NCBI RefSeq assembly: GCF_026210795.1
Contig: NC_089447.1
Span: forward strand, 1,986,501 to 2,050,500
Direction: 5' to 3'
Origin: Rhizophagus irregularis
Taxonomy: Eukaryota; Glomeromycota; Glomeromycetes; Glomerales; Glomeraceae
DNA length: 64,000 bases
The position numbers and the translations under genes were made by a program. This document shows positions 1 to 12,561 of the stretch, piece after piece (within the stretch, counting starts at the first letter, position 1; every line of letters starts with the position of its first letter). Below the pieces are notes generated by a model. The model saw only the letters and a program-made list of their open reading frames with translations, was not told where the DNA came from and made no database searches.

Positions 1-3000
1 CTAGAGCGCCGGAAAACAGAGGAAAAGCAACATTAAATGAAATGTTTGATGAAGATGATTTAAAATATGACCCTGAAGAATCATCATATGATAAAGTGTT
101 TGTAGGAAAGGTAGATTCTATATTTTATTATTCAATAATTTTCTTTAAAGAATTATATTAATTTAATTCTTTGATGATTTAAAGATTCCAGTTATGTTAA
201 AATCAACATTTTGTGTGTTACATGGTTTAGATGACAAGAGTCTTTATGCTTTGAATGAATGTCCTTATGATCAGGTTTATCAGAAGTTATATTTATTTAT
301 ATTATGAATCTTTCTTTCAATATCTTCATTTAATAAGTCTATTTCCTTATCCAAATTCAACAGGGTGGTTACTTTATTATAAATGGTTCTGAAAAAGTGT
401 TGATTGCACAAGAAAGAATGGCATCAAACACTGTTTATGTTTTTGCAAAATCACCGCCTTCACCTTATTCATTCACAGCTGAAATTAAAAGTGCTATAGA
501 AAAGGGATCCAAATTAATAAGTTCATTAATGATTAAGCTTTTAGCAAAAACGGCTGAGAAAGGTGTAAGTATTTATTCATCATGAACTTTTCTATATGTA
601 AGGTTTATTATTTCTTTGATATTGAGCATTTTTTCTTGTTAGGCTACTGGACAATCTATACAAGCAACTATGCCTTATATTAAAAAAGATGTACCTGTAG
701 TTATTGCTTTTCGAGCACTTGGCGCTGTTTCCGATCAAGATTTTCTGCAATATGTTTGTTATGATCATAGTGATACTCAAATGTTAGAAGCACTAAAACC
801 ATGTATAGAAGAAGCATTTGCGGTCCAAAGTATGGAGGTAGCTAATAAAACTTAATATATTAATTATGTATTTCGTTTCATATGAATTTGTCTTTTTATA
901 TAATTTCATTTAAATAGGTGGCGGCTGATTGGATAGGCCGTAGAGGTACTGCAACAGGAGCAACGAGAGACAAACGTATAAAGTATGTTTATTGCTTTTT
1001 TTTTACATCTTCAATTTTAGTTTTTTTATTAATTCATTCTACGTTCTCTATAGATATGCAAAAGATATTCTTCAAAAAGAATTGTTACCACACGTTTCAA
1101 CCGAGTATGGTTGTGAAAAAAGAAAAGCATTCTTCCTTGGTTATATGGTTCATAGACTTTTATTAGCTGCTCTTGGACGTCGTGAACTAGATGATCGAGA
1201 TCATTATGGGAAAAAAAGAATGGATTTAGCAGGTCCACTTTTAGCTTCATTGTTTCGTATGTTATTCAAAAAGCTTACAAAGGATGTATCAGCATACCTA
1301 AGAAAGGTTTGTGTGGCTTATTATGAAATCAATTTTTGACGAATGAGAGTTTCATTAACTCAAATTACTTTGTTTCTTTTAATCAAGTGTATTGACGGTA
1401 ATCGTGAATTCAATTTGAATTTAGCGATTAAAGCACAAACAATTACAAATGGTCTAAAATATTCACTTGCAACGGGAAATTGGGGAGACCAAAAAAAGGC
1501 TATGCAGGTAAAAAATTTTGAATTAAATTTACAATATATGTAATATCAAACAGTATTTATTTTGGAAATTTTGACTGAATTTAGTCACGAGCTGGTGTAT
1601 CTCAAGTGTTGAATCGATACACATTTGCATCCACTTTATCTCATTTGAGGAGATGTAATACTCCAATGGGAAGAGATGGAAAAATTGCAAAACCTCGTCA
1701 ATTACATAATACTCACTGGGGTATGGTATGTCCTTCTGAAACTCCTGAAGGGCAAGCTTGCGGTCTCGTAAAGAATTTATCTTTAATGTCGTACATTTCC
1801 GTTGGAAGCGCATCAAAACCAATTATTGATTTTTTGGAAGAATATGGAATGATTAATTTGAATCAACAATTTGATCCTGCAAATATCAGAGACAATGCAA
1901 AAGTTTTTGTCAATGGTAAATGGGTAGGAATATCATCTTCACCCGAACAATTGTCATATACTCTTAAAGGTTTACGAAGAACTGTTGACGTAAGCCCTGA
2001 AGTTAGTGTCGTTAGAGATATTCGAGAGAAAGAGTTAAGAATATATACCGATGCTGGAAGAGTGTGCCGACCCTTATTTATTGTTGAAAGTGCGCGCTTA
2101 AAAATAACAAAAGGACTTATTCAAAAACTGGATGTATATAAAATGGTGAGAATAATGTTTATGGTTAATTTAATTACTACCGTATTTTTATTCATGTTGT
2201 AACGAATTAATTCATCTGTAATTATAGAAAAATCGTCAAGCTGGACAAGTCGAAGAATCAGATGACGATTTGTTTGATGATGATGAAAATATAGATGATG
2301 ACATGGAAGAGGAGGATATTGATAATCCAGAGCAGTCATCCAGGAGAAGACGAAAAAAGAAAAAGTCATCATTTGGGTGGCAAGAATTAATTTCAAATAG
2401 TGTTGTAGAATATATTGATGCTGAAGAAGAAGAAACTGTTATGATTTGTATGACACCAGAAGATTTAGCGTCATCAAGGGTTTTCCATGAAACTGGTGAA
2501 GTAAAGCAAGAAAAAGCACATGAAAGAGATATAGCAGCACGCGTAAAAACTGATACAAATTTAAAAATATATACTTGGACTCATTGTGAAATTCATCCTA
2601 GTATGATTTTGGGGATTTGTGCCAGTATTATTCCTTTCCCTGATCATAATCAAGTAAGTATAAACCTAAAAGAAATTATTATTTTACAAATTTTCTTAAT
2701 CCATTTTATAAAAATAGTCCCCTCGTAATACGTATCAATCAGCTATGGGTAAACAAGCTATGGGTATTTATGTAACAAACTATCAATTAAGGATGGACAC
2801 TTTAGCAAACATTTTGTATTATCCACAAAAACCTGTAGTAACAACAAGAGCAATGGAATTTTTAAGATTTCGTGAATTACCAGCAGGTCAAAATGCTATT
2901 GTTGCCATTCTTTGTTATAGTGGTTACAATCAAGAAGATTCTGTTATTATGAATCAAAGTAGTATTGATAGAGGTTTATTTAGGAGTATTTTTTACAGAA

Positions 3001-4522
3001 GTTATATGGATCAAGAAAAGAAAGTGGTAAGTAGAAAAAATGGTGTATACTTTATTCAATATGACGATTATTTATGAATCCCTCAATTTATAGGGAATGC
3101 TGACTATTGAAGAATTTGAAAAGCCGACAAAAGAAACTACTCTCCGTCTTAAACATGGGACATATGAAAAATTGGAAGATGATGGATTAATTGCCCCCGG
3201 GACAAGAGTATCTGGTGACGACATAATTATTGGAAAAGTAACTCCGATTTCGAACGAGACTTTAGAACTTGGCCAAAGACAGACTACACATGTTCAAAGA
3301 GATGCTTCTACACCAATGAGAAGTACAGAAACTGGTATTGTTGATCAAGTAATGGTGACAACAAATGCTGAAGGAATGAAATTTGTTAAAGTGAGAGTCA
3401 GAAGTACAAGAGTACCGCAGATGGGAGGTAAATAGATTTTATTAATATATTATTTTGATTTATATTTGATATAAATTAATATATATTTTGTAGACAAGTT
3501 TGCTAGTAGGCATGGACAAAAAGGAACAATTGGTATTACATATCGTCAAGAAGATATGCCTTTTACAGCCGAAGGGATTGCACCGGACCTTGTCATTAAT
3601 CCTCATGCTATTCCAAGTCGTATGACGATTGGTCATTTGGTTGAATGTTTGTTAGGAAAGGTAACGAAATATAAATATTAATAATTATTTATCGTCAATT
3701 TCATTATTAATTATTTTGTAATCTATTTGAAGGTTTCCACCTTAACAGGACAGGAAGGGGATGCAACTCCCTTTACGGATGTGACAGTCGAAGCTATTTC
3801 TCAAAGCTTAAGACTACAGGGATATCAATCAAGAGGTTTTGAAGTAATGTATAATGGACATACAGGACGTAAATTAGCTGCACAAGTATTTTTAGGACCA
3901 ACTTATTATCAACGGCTAAAACATATGGTGGATGACAAGATTCAGTATGTATACTTTAATTAATAATTAATAATTAATAATTCATAATCTCATACCGTTT
4001 ATAAATTTAGCTCGCGTGCAAGAGGCCCTGTACAAATTTTAACACGTCAACCTGTTGAAGGTCGTAGTCGTGATGGTGGATTACGTTTTGGTGAAATGGA
4101 ACGTGACTGTATGATTTCTCATGGAACTGCCATGTTCTTAAAGGTAATTTATGAATTCTATAAGATAATTTTAATTTTTACTGCTTTCAATTGATTTATT
4201 TCATTCAATAAAATTTTTTAAACTATAGGAACGTTTGTTTGATGCATCAGATGCTTATCGTGTCCATGTATGTGATATATGTGGATTAATGGCCATTGCA
4301 AATCTTAAGAAAAATACTTTTGAATGTAAAGCTTGTAAAAATACTACACAGGTCTGTGACTATATGTTCATTTTCTTTTTTAATTTTCAATTTTTTTAAT
4401 ATGTATATATATATTTTTTGTAATTTTGTAATTAGATATCACAAATTCATATACCATATGCATGTAAATTATTATTCCAAGAATTAATGGCAATGAATAT
4501 TTCACCACGTTTATTCACATAA
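1..4522 (+). CDS. RPB2: RNA polymerase II second-largest subunit RPB2, 5'-partial
   Basis: Catalytic-core subunit of nuclear RNA polymerase II. The window opens inside the gene. The visible exons are about 3-110, 185-274, 364-564, 643-837, 918-982, 1054-1306, 1388-1507, 1585-2145, 2228-2653, 2718-3026, 3094-3427, 3494-3660, 3733-3944, 4011-4143, 4229-4351 and 4436-4522; all junctions are GT-AG and keep frame. Recognised landmarks are the protrusion/lobe ([18 protein letters not shown]), the fork region ([15 protein letters not shown], then [18 protein letters not shown]), the hybrid-binding region ([36 protein letters not shown]) and the C-terminal zinc site CDICG...CKAC. It ends [15 protein letters not shown], the usual RPB2 terminus. 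Oddity: an acidic run and then a basic run of about 45 residues precede the [17 protein letters not shown] block. Identity is certain; exon edges were read by eye. Confidence 0.97.
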
Positions 4523-6167
4523 CTCATCAAATATAAATGAAAGGTATTTTATTATTTTTATTTTTTTGAAGATTATCATTATATTATTAATTCAGATATA
4601 TATTTACTATATATATAGAGACCCTGATTTTATTTTTTATTTAAAGCAAATATAGAATGAAACTATAGAAAAACTATTGTATATTTTTGGTTAAAATAAG
4701 ATAATTTGAATTATCTAATTTTATTAAATAATATTTAATTTTTTATCAATTTTATTTATCAATAAATTTAACAAAACTTTAATAATATTATTTTAGATTA
4801 TAATAAATTAAACTAGAAATTTATCAAATAAAAATCTAAAAATTTGTTAAATTATATTCATTTTAGTTACTTATTTCATATGTATTTTATATATTACATT
4901 TTTTTATTCTGTAATATTATTTGTTATAATTTTAAAATAAAATTAATATATAATTTTAATGTATATATCTGCTAGCTGGATGGGCAAATACAATTATTGT
5001 ATAATATATGAATTTATCATTAAAGAAAGGTATATATATATTAAAAAAAAAATAAAATAAAATTTATATATAAGTGGATTTTATTCTTATATAAGTTACA
5101 GTTGTTATATTAAATAAAGTATTAATAAATTTATAAAAACCAATACAGCAGCCAACTTTTATAAATACATTATATATAAATGCATATCCCTTATATTTAC
5201 ATTATACAATATTACATGATTTTGAAAGTTTCATCTATATAGTATTCTTTCTAAATATATATATATAATTTAATAATTTCTGTATAATTTTTAGTTAATG
5301 TAAGATTAAAAAGCTTAAAAACTGTGGATATGATTTGTTTTAACAATAAAATGCAGAAAAATATATCAAATTAATAGGTGAAGTTGAAATATTACAATTG
5401 ATTAATCATTTTTTATTCTAATAGGTTATATTACAATTTTAGTATTTTGTACAATTTTCTTTAATTATATAACAAAGCCAGTTTTATTATATTTTTTTAC
5501 AGTCAATCCATTTTTATTATAGCAGTATATTGGCAATATTATAATGCTTTGATTTATTATAGCAAATTATATATTTTTTATTACTTAAATTATCATTTTT
5601 TATTTTGAAAATTTCTATAAAAATAAAATATCATTTTTTTATACAACAGAAATCAATTAAATCAGTAATAATTCTATTTTGATGTTACATTAATATATTA
5701 TCTTAATAAATAATAGTAATTTTCACAATAATTTACTTTATATATATAATTTTTTAATTCAAATAATAAAAAAAAAATAAAAAAAAATAAATAAATGTTT
5801 TTTTTTCTTTTTTTCCGTGGTTTCTTTTTTTTTTTTAATGGAATATGTATTATTAGTTTAAGAATCACCAGAACAAAAAAAAAAATATCTAGTGTCACAA
5901 AAAAAAGTAAAAAAATAGATACCAATAAAAAAGCTCTATATATACATAAAAATTCATGGTTCAAAAACGAAATAATAAAACAAACTGACAATCTAAAAAT
6001 TTTTAAATAAGGTCCAGTGACACAAACAACAATAATACATATATGTCTATCTATATATGTTTTAATACATGTACCAATAAAGCCGAAGTTAATAAATATT
6101 ATACACAAGAAAGAAAATAAATAAAAAAGAATATATTTAAGCTTACTTTTAGGATTATTTTTATATA
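4523..6167. other. AT-rich intergenic region between convergent genes
   Basis: Long stretch of A/T runs and TATA-like dinucleotides between the 3' ends of RPB2 (+) and the GAR-domain gene (-). The open frames at 5.7-6.2 kb are low-complexity K/I/F/Y-rich translations of AT-rich DNA and are not credible genes. It must contain the two 3' UTRs. No RNA gene or transposon end was seen. Confidence 0.7.
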
Positions 6168-8645
6168 TCACATATCTCTACTCATAAGACTGTAATCCAA
6201 TAAGAACATATCCAAATCCTTCCAGCCTCCACCAACCCGAACCATGACTTTTTTACTTGAAGCATAGTTCATTAAACGACAAAGATAAATTTTCCTGTCA
6301 CGTCCCCCTCCTTCACTCCCAAAATAATATTTATCGTTTCCAGCACGTTCTACTTTAACCGATAATGGAGAAGAGTTTACTACCTTAGCAACTTCAATAT
6401 CAAGTGGATCATTTTTAAGTGGCGTATATTGTGGAGAATGATAATCAATCGCCATTTTTGACAATGAATCAGTTAACGGAGTCATTGGACGCTCATCACC
6501 TTCAGGAGTTATAGGTCTTGATAAACTGCTTGTGACTGAAGAAGGAGTTGGTGATCTCAACGGTTGACGTTTTGGAGGTGGAGAAACCATGCTTAAACGT
6601 GATAAAGAAGCGGTCATGCCAGGTTGCGGAGTGCTTGCTTGAGGGAGGAAAGACCTCATTCCTGCACGCGAAGTCGACCTAGAAGCTAAACCCATACTAG
6701 TAACAGGACGTGGAATAGCTGATGGATGCATGCGATCGCCAGGTGTCATTGGTCTACCCGTTGTAGGAGAACGTATAGGTGATTCGGATCTCGTGGAAGA
6801 TTTTGATCGTCCATTTCTCGGTTGGGGAGATGATGCACGTTCACGATAATAAGGATTACCATGATCATTATTATTGTATGAAGGACCATAAGGTCCATAA
6901 TGTGAATTATAAGGCGAATGATTATATTGTGAACTCCAAGGATTTCGATCTGATAGTGGCGGGGGACTTACAGACCTACCATTTGGAGCTAGATAAGAAC
7001 GACCCCCTCCCGGACTTGTAGCTCGTGGTGAAGGAGATTTTGAACGTAAAGGAGATCCTGTATTATTTCTTGGTGGAGATAATGAACGTTCATATTCAGA
7101 TGGTGACATTACCCTTCTGTATGGCGATAGTGCTCTTTGACCTTTCGGAGGCGAACTAGATTCTGGCGTATATTTTTCTCTAGAAGGTTTCATATTGGGA
7201 GACATTGGAGGTGAAGAAGCAATTGAAGAAGGTATTGAAGATGGAGGGGAGCTATTTGAAAAAAGTGAAGCATCTAGTACAGATTCTAATGAAGGCATTT
7301 CCTTTTGAACTTCAGAAACACCGTCAAGAATAACATCCCAACGTTCTTTCATCGCTTTATATTTTTTAATTGCATCCCAATCTCTTGTCTTCTGATTATT
7401 AATCCCATCAGCAAGCATCCTAAGCATTTTAGTTACAGTTGGGATATAATATTTTCTTTTAGCATCAAAACTTTTATAAAGTCTTTGGAAATTTTTAGGA
7501 GTTATAGTTATGGATTGTTGTTGTGGTTGCTGTTGTTGATATTGTGAATCTCTCGAATAAGATTTTTGATTGTGTTTTGTTTGTTGAAATAGTTTTAAAG
7601 GTGAATCGGATCTACTAGAAGCTCTAGTGATAAAGTCCTTACATTGTTTAACGGCTCTTTCAAGTGAATCCATCATTTGAGTAGCGTTACTGGTTACCTG
7701 TTTAAAAACTCCTAACCATTTGTCTTCTTTACATTCTTCTCTCAAAGAATCCATTTCATGTTTTAATGCTTCCCATTTATTGGTTAAAATATTATTCTTT
7801 TTCAATAATACTCCATTAGGATCTGATGGTGCATTCGGTGCTGATAAACGAGATCTTAAATACTCTATACGTGCTGATAATGGTTCTAAACGAGAATCAA
7901 GTTTCATTAATGCAACATCAGCACGCGAGCTAAACTCGTTATGAGAATTGTTATTAAAATTTGACGACGAAGCAGGTGTCATAGACATATTTCGTGTAGT
8001 TGGACTGGAACTAAGTTTTGGAAATGGAAATTCACCGTCAGTTAAACCGCTATGACGTTGTTCCTGGTATTCGAAAATACTAGTATTTAATTCTTCTATC
8101 GAAGCTAAAATCTGATCCATTGTTTCCATTAGTTCACGTCTTTGTTTTGACTCGGACATTTCTTTCTTAACCCTTCCGAAAAAAGTTTTTACATCAACCC
8201 AATCAGTTTGAATTCTATCAAGTGTATCCTTAACGTCTTTACATCTTTCTTCATCAGTTGGTTGCTTCAGGTTGTCGAGTACTGTCTGTGATAATTCTTG
8301 AAGTAAGTCAACATTTGGAGCAAATTTATGTATTAAGACGTCCATTTCACTAACGTTTTTTACACTCATTCCTTCCTTTACATCAAGCTCTAAAGCAAAT
8401 ATAGCAACATTAGCATATTCAAGCCAAAGGTCAATCTTTTTAGCTGCAGCATGGAAAGTATCTATTAGGTTTGATACAGGTAAGTCAGTTGATAGTGCGA
8501 GATAAATGTTTTCATTTGGTACTTCTAGTTGGTAAAGAGTTTGTACATGGTGGGCAAAAGACTGCATATCAGTAGTTGAACCGAGCCGCTCAGCGGAAGG
8601 TAGAAAGTTTTGTCGAATTGAGAGTGGTTCTGGCATATGGGACAT
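6168..8645 (-). CDS. GAR (Gas2-related) domain protein, Kar9-like microtubule-associated factor
   Basis: Single-exon protein of about 825 residues. The N-terminal half is helical and spectrin/Kar9-like, with many heptad-like stretches (for example LEPLSARIEYLRSRL). A long Ser/Pro-rich basic segment follows, dense in SP and TP sites (SPSPRATSPGG and similar) as in regulated microtubule-binding regions. The last 75 residues form a GAR domain (VKVERAGNDKYYFG, IYLCRLMNYASSKKVMVRVG, GGWKDLDMFLLDY), a known microtubule-binding fold. An SAIPRP sequence near 6712-6726 fits the SxIP motif bound by EB1/Bim1. I chose the ATG at 8645 (MSHMPEPL) because the upstream in-frame codons back to 8783 look like translated leader. 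The GAR call is strong; Kar9 homology of the N-terminal part is a recollection of fungal domain architecture and less sure. Confidence 0.8.
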   Translation of the reverse strand: MSHMPEPLSIRQNFLPSAERLGSTTDMQSFAHHVQTLYQLEVPNENIYLALSTDLPVSNLIDTFHAAAKKIDLWLEYANVAIFALELDVKEGMSVKNVSEMDVLIHKFAPNVDLLQELSQTVLDNLKQPTDEERCKDVKDTLDRIQTDWVDVKTFFGRVKKEMSESKQRRELMETMDQILASIEELNTSIFEYQEQRHSGLTDGEFPFPKLSSSPTTRNMSMTPASSSNFNNNSHNEFSSRADVALMKLDSRLEPLSARIEYLRSRLSAPNAPSDPNGVLLKKNNILTNKWEALKHEMDSLREECKEDKWLGVFKQVTSNATQMMDSLERAVKQCKDFITRASSRSDSPLKLFQQTKHNQKSYSRDSQYQQQQPQQQSITITPKNFQRLYKSFDAKRKYYIPTVTKMLRMLADGINNQKTRDWDAIKKYKAMKERWDVILDGVSEVQKEMPSLESVLDASLFSNSSPPSSIPSSIASSPPMSPNMKPSREKYTPESSSPPKGQRALSPYRRVMSPSEYERSLSPPRNNTGSPLRSKSPSPRATSPGGGRSYLAPNGRSVSPPPLSDRNPWSSQYNHSPYNSHYGPYGPSYNNNDHGNPYYRERASSPQPRNGRSKSSTRSESPIRSPTTGRPMTPGDRMHPSAIPRPVTSMGLASRSTSRAGMRSFLPQASTPQPGMTASLSRLSMVSPPPKRQPLRSPTPSSVTSSLSRPITPEGDERPMTPLTDSLSKMAIDYHSPQYTPLKNDPLDIEVAKVVNSSPLSVKVERAGNDKYYFGSEGGGRDRKIYLCRLMNYASSKKVMVRVGGGWKDLDMFLLDYSLMSRDM

Positions 8646-9159
8646 TGAATATGTTCTTTGCCCAAAGAACCCAAATGTTTTTTGGGGGAAATTTTGGACT
8701 TTATTTTCGTTGTGTTGTACGAAAAATTGAAGCACAAAAGGCGTGTACCATATATATTTATATGTGTAATTTATAAAATACATTTGTATTTGGCACCTGT
8801 AAAATATTACTAAATTTACTTATTGTATATTATTATAAACAAATTGAAACGAGAAGCTACACAAAACCTTGAATTACCCAATAGAACTGTTGATATCTGT
8901 GTTTGCCTATGACTGTCAAAACTTGTTGCTTGACTTTATAATAAAATTCAAATATGTCAAACTTCCAATGTTCACAATTTGTTATATTAGGATTAGATGA
9001 CGTAAAGTACACCATTAAAACTTACTCAAAATAGAAACGAATGCAAAGGTCAAAAAATGACGGGTAAATATTAGCTTGTCAGATGATCGACTCATAAATA
9101 ATAATATAAAAAGTCTTTTTATTTATAAATAAATAGCTAAATATAAATTTTTTTTTTCT
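8646..9159. promoter_or_regulatory. Intergenic region, promoter side of the GAR gene
   Basis: About 510 bp between the 5' end of the GAR gene and the 3' end of the Osh3-like gene, both on the minus strand. It holds a CRE/ATF-like TGACGTAA at about 8998-9005. No ORF or repeat is convincing. The promoter role is inferred from position only. Confidence 0.4.
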
Positions 9160-12100
9160 CTACCACAAATCAACTTTCGTTTCAAATGATTTATTTTCCC
9201 TTGTCTCCCAATAACCACCTTTATAAACCCATTCTCCATTTTCAAATTTAAACCATTGTGGTTCCCAGGATTTACCTTCTTTTTCTAAATATTTACGAAA
9301 GTCACGTTGTTTTTGTTCAACACGAAGTTTTTCAGCTTCAGCTTTCTCCAAATGACCTTCTTCAAATAATCTTTGATCTGATCTAAATCTTGTATCTGTA
9401 TTTGGCAATACATCAACTAAATCTGGTGTTAACTCATTTAATTCAACTGCAAACTGCGAAAATCCATAATATTGCTCATGTTCTGGTATTGGAGGATTGG
9501 CTTTCCAAATAACTTCTAATTGATTTTGTCCTATTTCATGAAATATTATTTCAGTCCATCTTCCTACTATCTTTCCACACTTGCCTCCTTTAGCATTGTA
9601 TAATGCTCCTACAATCTCACTTTTCGGTCCGCTGCTCCATAATCCACTTTGATTAAATGTTACATCACATGCTTCTCCTGTTGTTTGATTTTGAATTTTC
9701 ATCACTCCAGTATGTTCCAAATATTTTGTGCCAGATATCATATTACGCATCCATGTAGTAGTTTTTGAAAATGTAAAATGGTCGTTATATTTTGGAATAG
9801 TAACATGTATTGTGCCTGATGGAATAATTTCCTAGAATAAAATATTTTTTAGATACAATTTTAATGGAAGGAGTTTAATTATAAATTAATCTCACCATTG
9901 ATTTACCCCAAAATTTTGTTTTAGCTTTTGTATCTTGCCAAAATTGCCAATTTGATGACTCCGCATGACAAGCCATTATAGGTGGATAGTGGCTAACTTT
10001 TTCAGATATGAACTTAAAACCTTTGTCTGGCCGAACTAATTCAAAAGTTTCCCCATGAAGGGGGTTAAAAGGTTTTCGAAGTGCTCTATATTGAGTAAAT
10101 GCATATCCTGAAACTGCAAATGCTGATACATAAATCAATCTAGTAATAGAATCATCAAAAGTAGCTGCCTTATCTAACAAATCACTATATTCCAGCTCTT
10201 CTGCCATTCTTTGTAAGGCATTAAGAGGTTCGTTAAGAGATATCGGCATAGCTATCGTTGATAAATCTTTACCAACATTTTTTCGAAGAATAGACAATAG
10301 ACTAACATCCTCACCGCATACTGGAGATGGTAAACATTTTCTCCTTCGAATTATCGTCGATCTGTTAATGTTAGATTTGTCATCAATATTATCATCATCA
10401 ATAGATTTCTCTTCAGTCGTCTCTTCTGTAATTGAACCATCAGTAACTGCTTCATCTTCAGTTTCATCCTCAATAATCTCATTATCACTATCAGTCGTAT
10501 CTTTCAATTCAATATCTTCAGCATCAAAGAATACTTCAGCAGAACCCGTGTTTACTGTGCTAAATGATCCAGCTCGATTATTCCTTATTTCTCCTATATC
10601 TTCAGTACTAGATTTTTCAGATAATAACACTTCTTGTTGCATTTGTTCAGGGACATCTGTAAGTTGCCTGTCAGATAAAATCTTTCGTAACTCTGCGTGC
10701 TCAACTACAAGTTTACGATATGCATTATCAAGTTGTTTCCATCTTTCAATCTCGCCCCGTAAGAATTCAAAAGCTTGCTCTTTATCCGTTTTCAAAGTTG
10801 AAAATGTGGTATATAACTTTTCATAAATTTGATCCAGTGACATTGGAATTGAAGTTTGTGATGATGATGATTGTTCTAATGTAGTTGAACCTATAAATTA
10901 AAAAATATATAAATAAACATATAGATATCAATATAAAATACAAAATTAAAAAAAAAATTATATCTTTAATTACCTCGCTGTAACGAAAGAGGGAATTTTT
11001 TTAATCGGAATTTCCCTTCGACATTTGGACTTTGGCGTCCTGGAGAGGTTATATTTTCGACAGAATTTTTAAAATAATCTAATATTTCTTTTATGTCCTT
11101 GAACCCATTATCCATACTATTAAATATGCCATATATTTTTCCAAGATCTTCGTCCAATTTATTATTTAGTCGGAAAAAACTTTGTGGATCTCTATGAAGG
11201 CTATTCCTTCTATCTAATAATAAACTTTGACGTTTAATATACATGCTTTGCCTCCTTTCAAAATCCGTGGACTGGCGAGGAGATGTCATTTTCGGATATT
11301 CTGGATCATTAAGCTGCAGTTCTTTTGATATGTTCACATATTTACGAATGATTTTCATCCATCCATCAAAATCTTCATTTGTAAGTGCTTTCAAATGATA
11401 GGTAGCAGTTCCAGAATCCAAATTGATTGAGCAAAAATTTGCATTAGAAGATACTGCAGAAAGTGCAATATATATCGTTCCACGGCAAGGTCCGTGAGGA
11501 TGTGCATAATATGACAACACTCCATTGTCTATTTGTACCCAGCGTTTTGCCCATCCTATTTAAAAATATAAAAAAAATGAATTTTTTTTTTTTATTATTT
11601 TTTCCTGTAAAATAACTTTAAAGGATACTTAATTTTCACCTTGCATTTTTTTCCTCTTTTTTTTCAGCATCCATCCACTAATTTCTGGCTGAGATTCTTC
11701 TTGTCGATTTTCTGCTCCTGTTTATAATTGATAATATAGTTTCTAAAATATTACTTAACTGATTCGTCGTCTATAAATAATCTCCAAATTTTCTAATTCC
11801 TTATTTATAATACTTGCCATCTTTTAAAGCTACAAAAAAAGTCAACGCCTTTGAAGTATTACGTGAAAACGAGTTATCTTTTTTAAATGAAAAATAAAAT
11901 AAAACTAAATTTAATAAATCAATAATAATATTTTCCAATTAAAACATAATTTAAAACAAAATATCTTACCGAAACATAAACAGTAAGTCCCTTCTTCTTG
12001 CACTAGATAACTACCTTTAATTGTAGTAGATGCTGAATTATAATGTTCAATTGGTAAGATTTCCTTCAAATCAGGATCATTAATAATTTGAGCAGACACT

Positions 12101-12561
12101 GACTTTTTGCGTCCGCGATTGAAGACAGGACTAGTGGGTTGAAGGGATTGAGCAGAGGTTGAATCATTCAGCGTAGCACCTAATTCCGTATTGTTTTCTC
12201 CAGATGCTTCTTCATTATCGTCAGTATCATTTGTATCAATAGAAGTTCTGCTGACCCCACTTGCAACGCTATGTAAACTCGTTCTAGATTTAGTTGTTGA
12301 TAGAGCGGGTGTATTATTTTGTCTTATTGAAACGGGCGATAAATGCCCACTCTCCATGGGCGTAAGAACTTCTGTAGCTGAGTTTGTTGTAGATGCAGCT
12401 ATGAAAACATTTCTTGCTGAAACAGCTGGTCCTTTTCTCTGATATAAGCCAAACGAAATGTTTTTCTTTTTTGTGGAAAACCACCATAATATAGTTTGCC
12501 CTTTTTTGACGTTAATATAGTGAGTAAAAACGTCTCTGGGTGCAACCTCAATTTCTTGCAT
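9160..12561 (-). CDS. OSH3: Osh3-like oxysterol-binding protein (GOLD-PH-FFAT-ORD)
   Basis: Lipid-exchange protein expected at ER-plasma membrane contact sites. Exons read by eye: 11970-12561, 11818-11877, 11640-11717, 10974-11555, 9896-10890 and 9160-9831; their sum is 2979 nt (992 residues) in frame. Domain order: a GOLD-like N-terminus (YINVKKGQTILWWFSTKKKN ... DNSFSRNTSKALTFFV), a PH domain (SGWMLKKKRKKMQGWAKRWV ... HLKALTNEDFDGWMKIIRKY), an FFAT-like VAP-binding motif in acidic context (EVFFDAEDIE, near 10.53 kb), then the sterol/PI4P domain with LNEPLNALQRMAEELEYSDLL, FNPLHGETFELVR and SEKVSHYPP, the family signature with one H-to-Y change. This architecture matches yeast Osh3. Intron 2 appears to use a GC-AG boundary (donor at 11816-11817), because the nearby GT choice leads to a stop. 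Confidence 0.92.

Noticed and set aside
5698-6171. 157-aa minus-strand ORF rich in I, F, L, Y, K
   Set aside because: Low-complexity translation of A/T homopolymers between two convergent genes; no motif or consistent start.
10368-10826. 152-aa plus-strand Ser-rich ORF
   Set aside because: Antisense shadow of the Osh3-like coding exon (acidic and Asp/Ser codons read backwards).
12191-12442. Plus-strand ORF opposite the Osh3-like first exon
   Set aside because: Antisense shadow; the minus strand has domain evidence.
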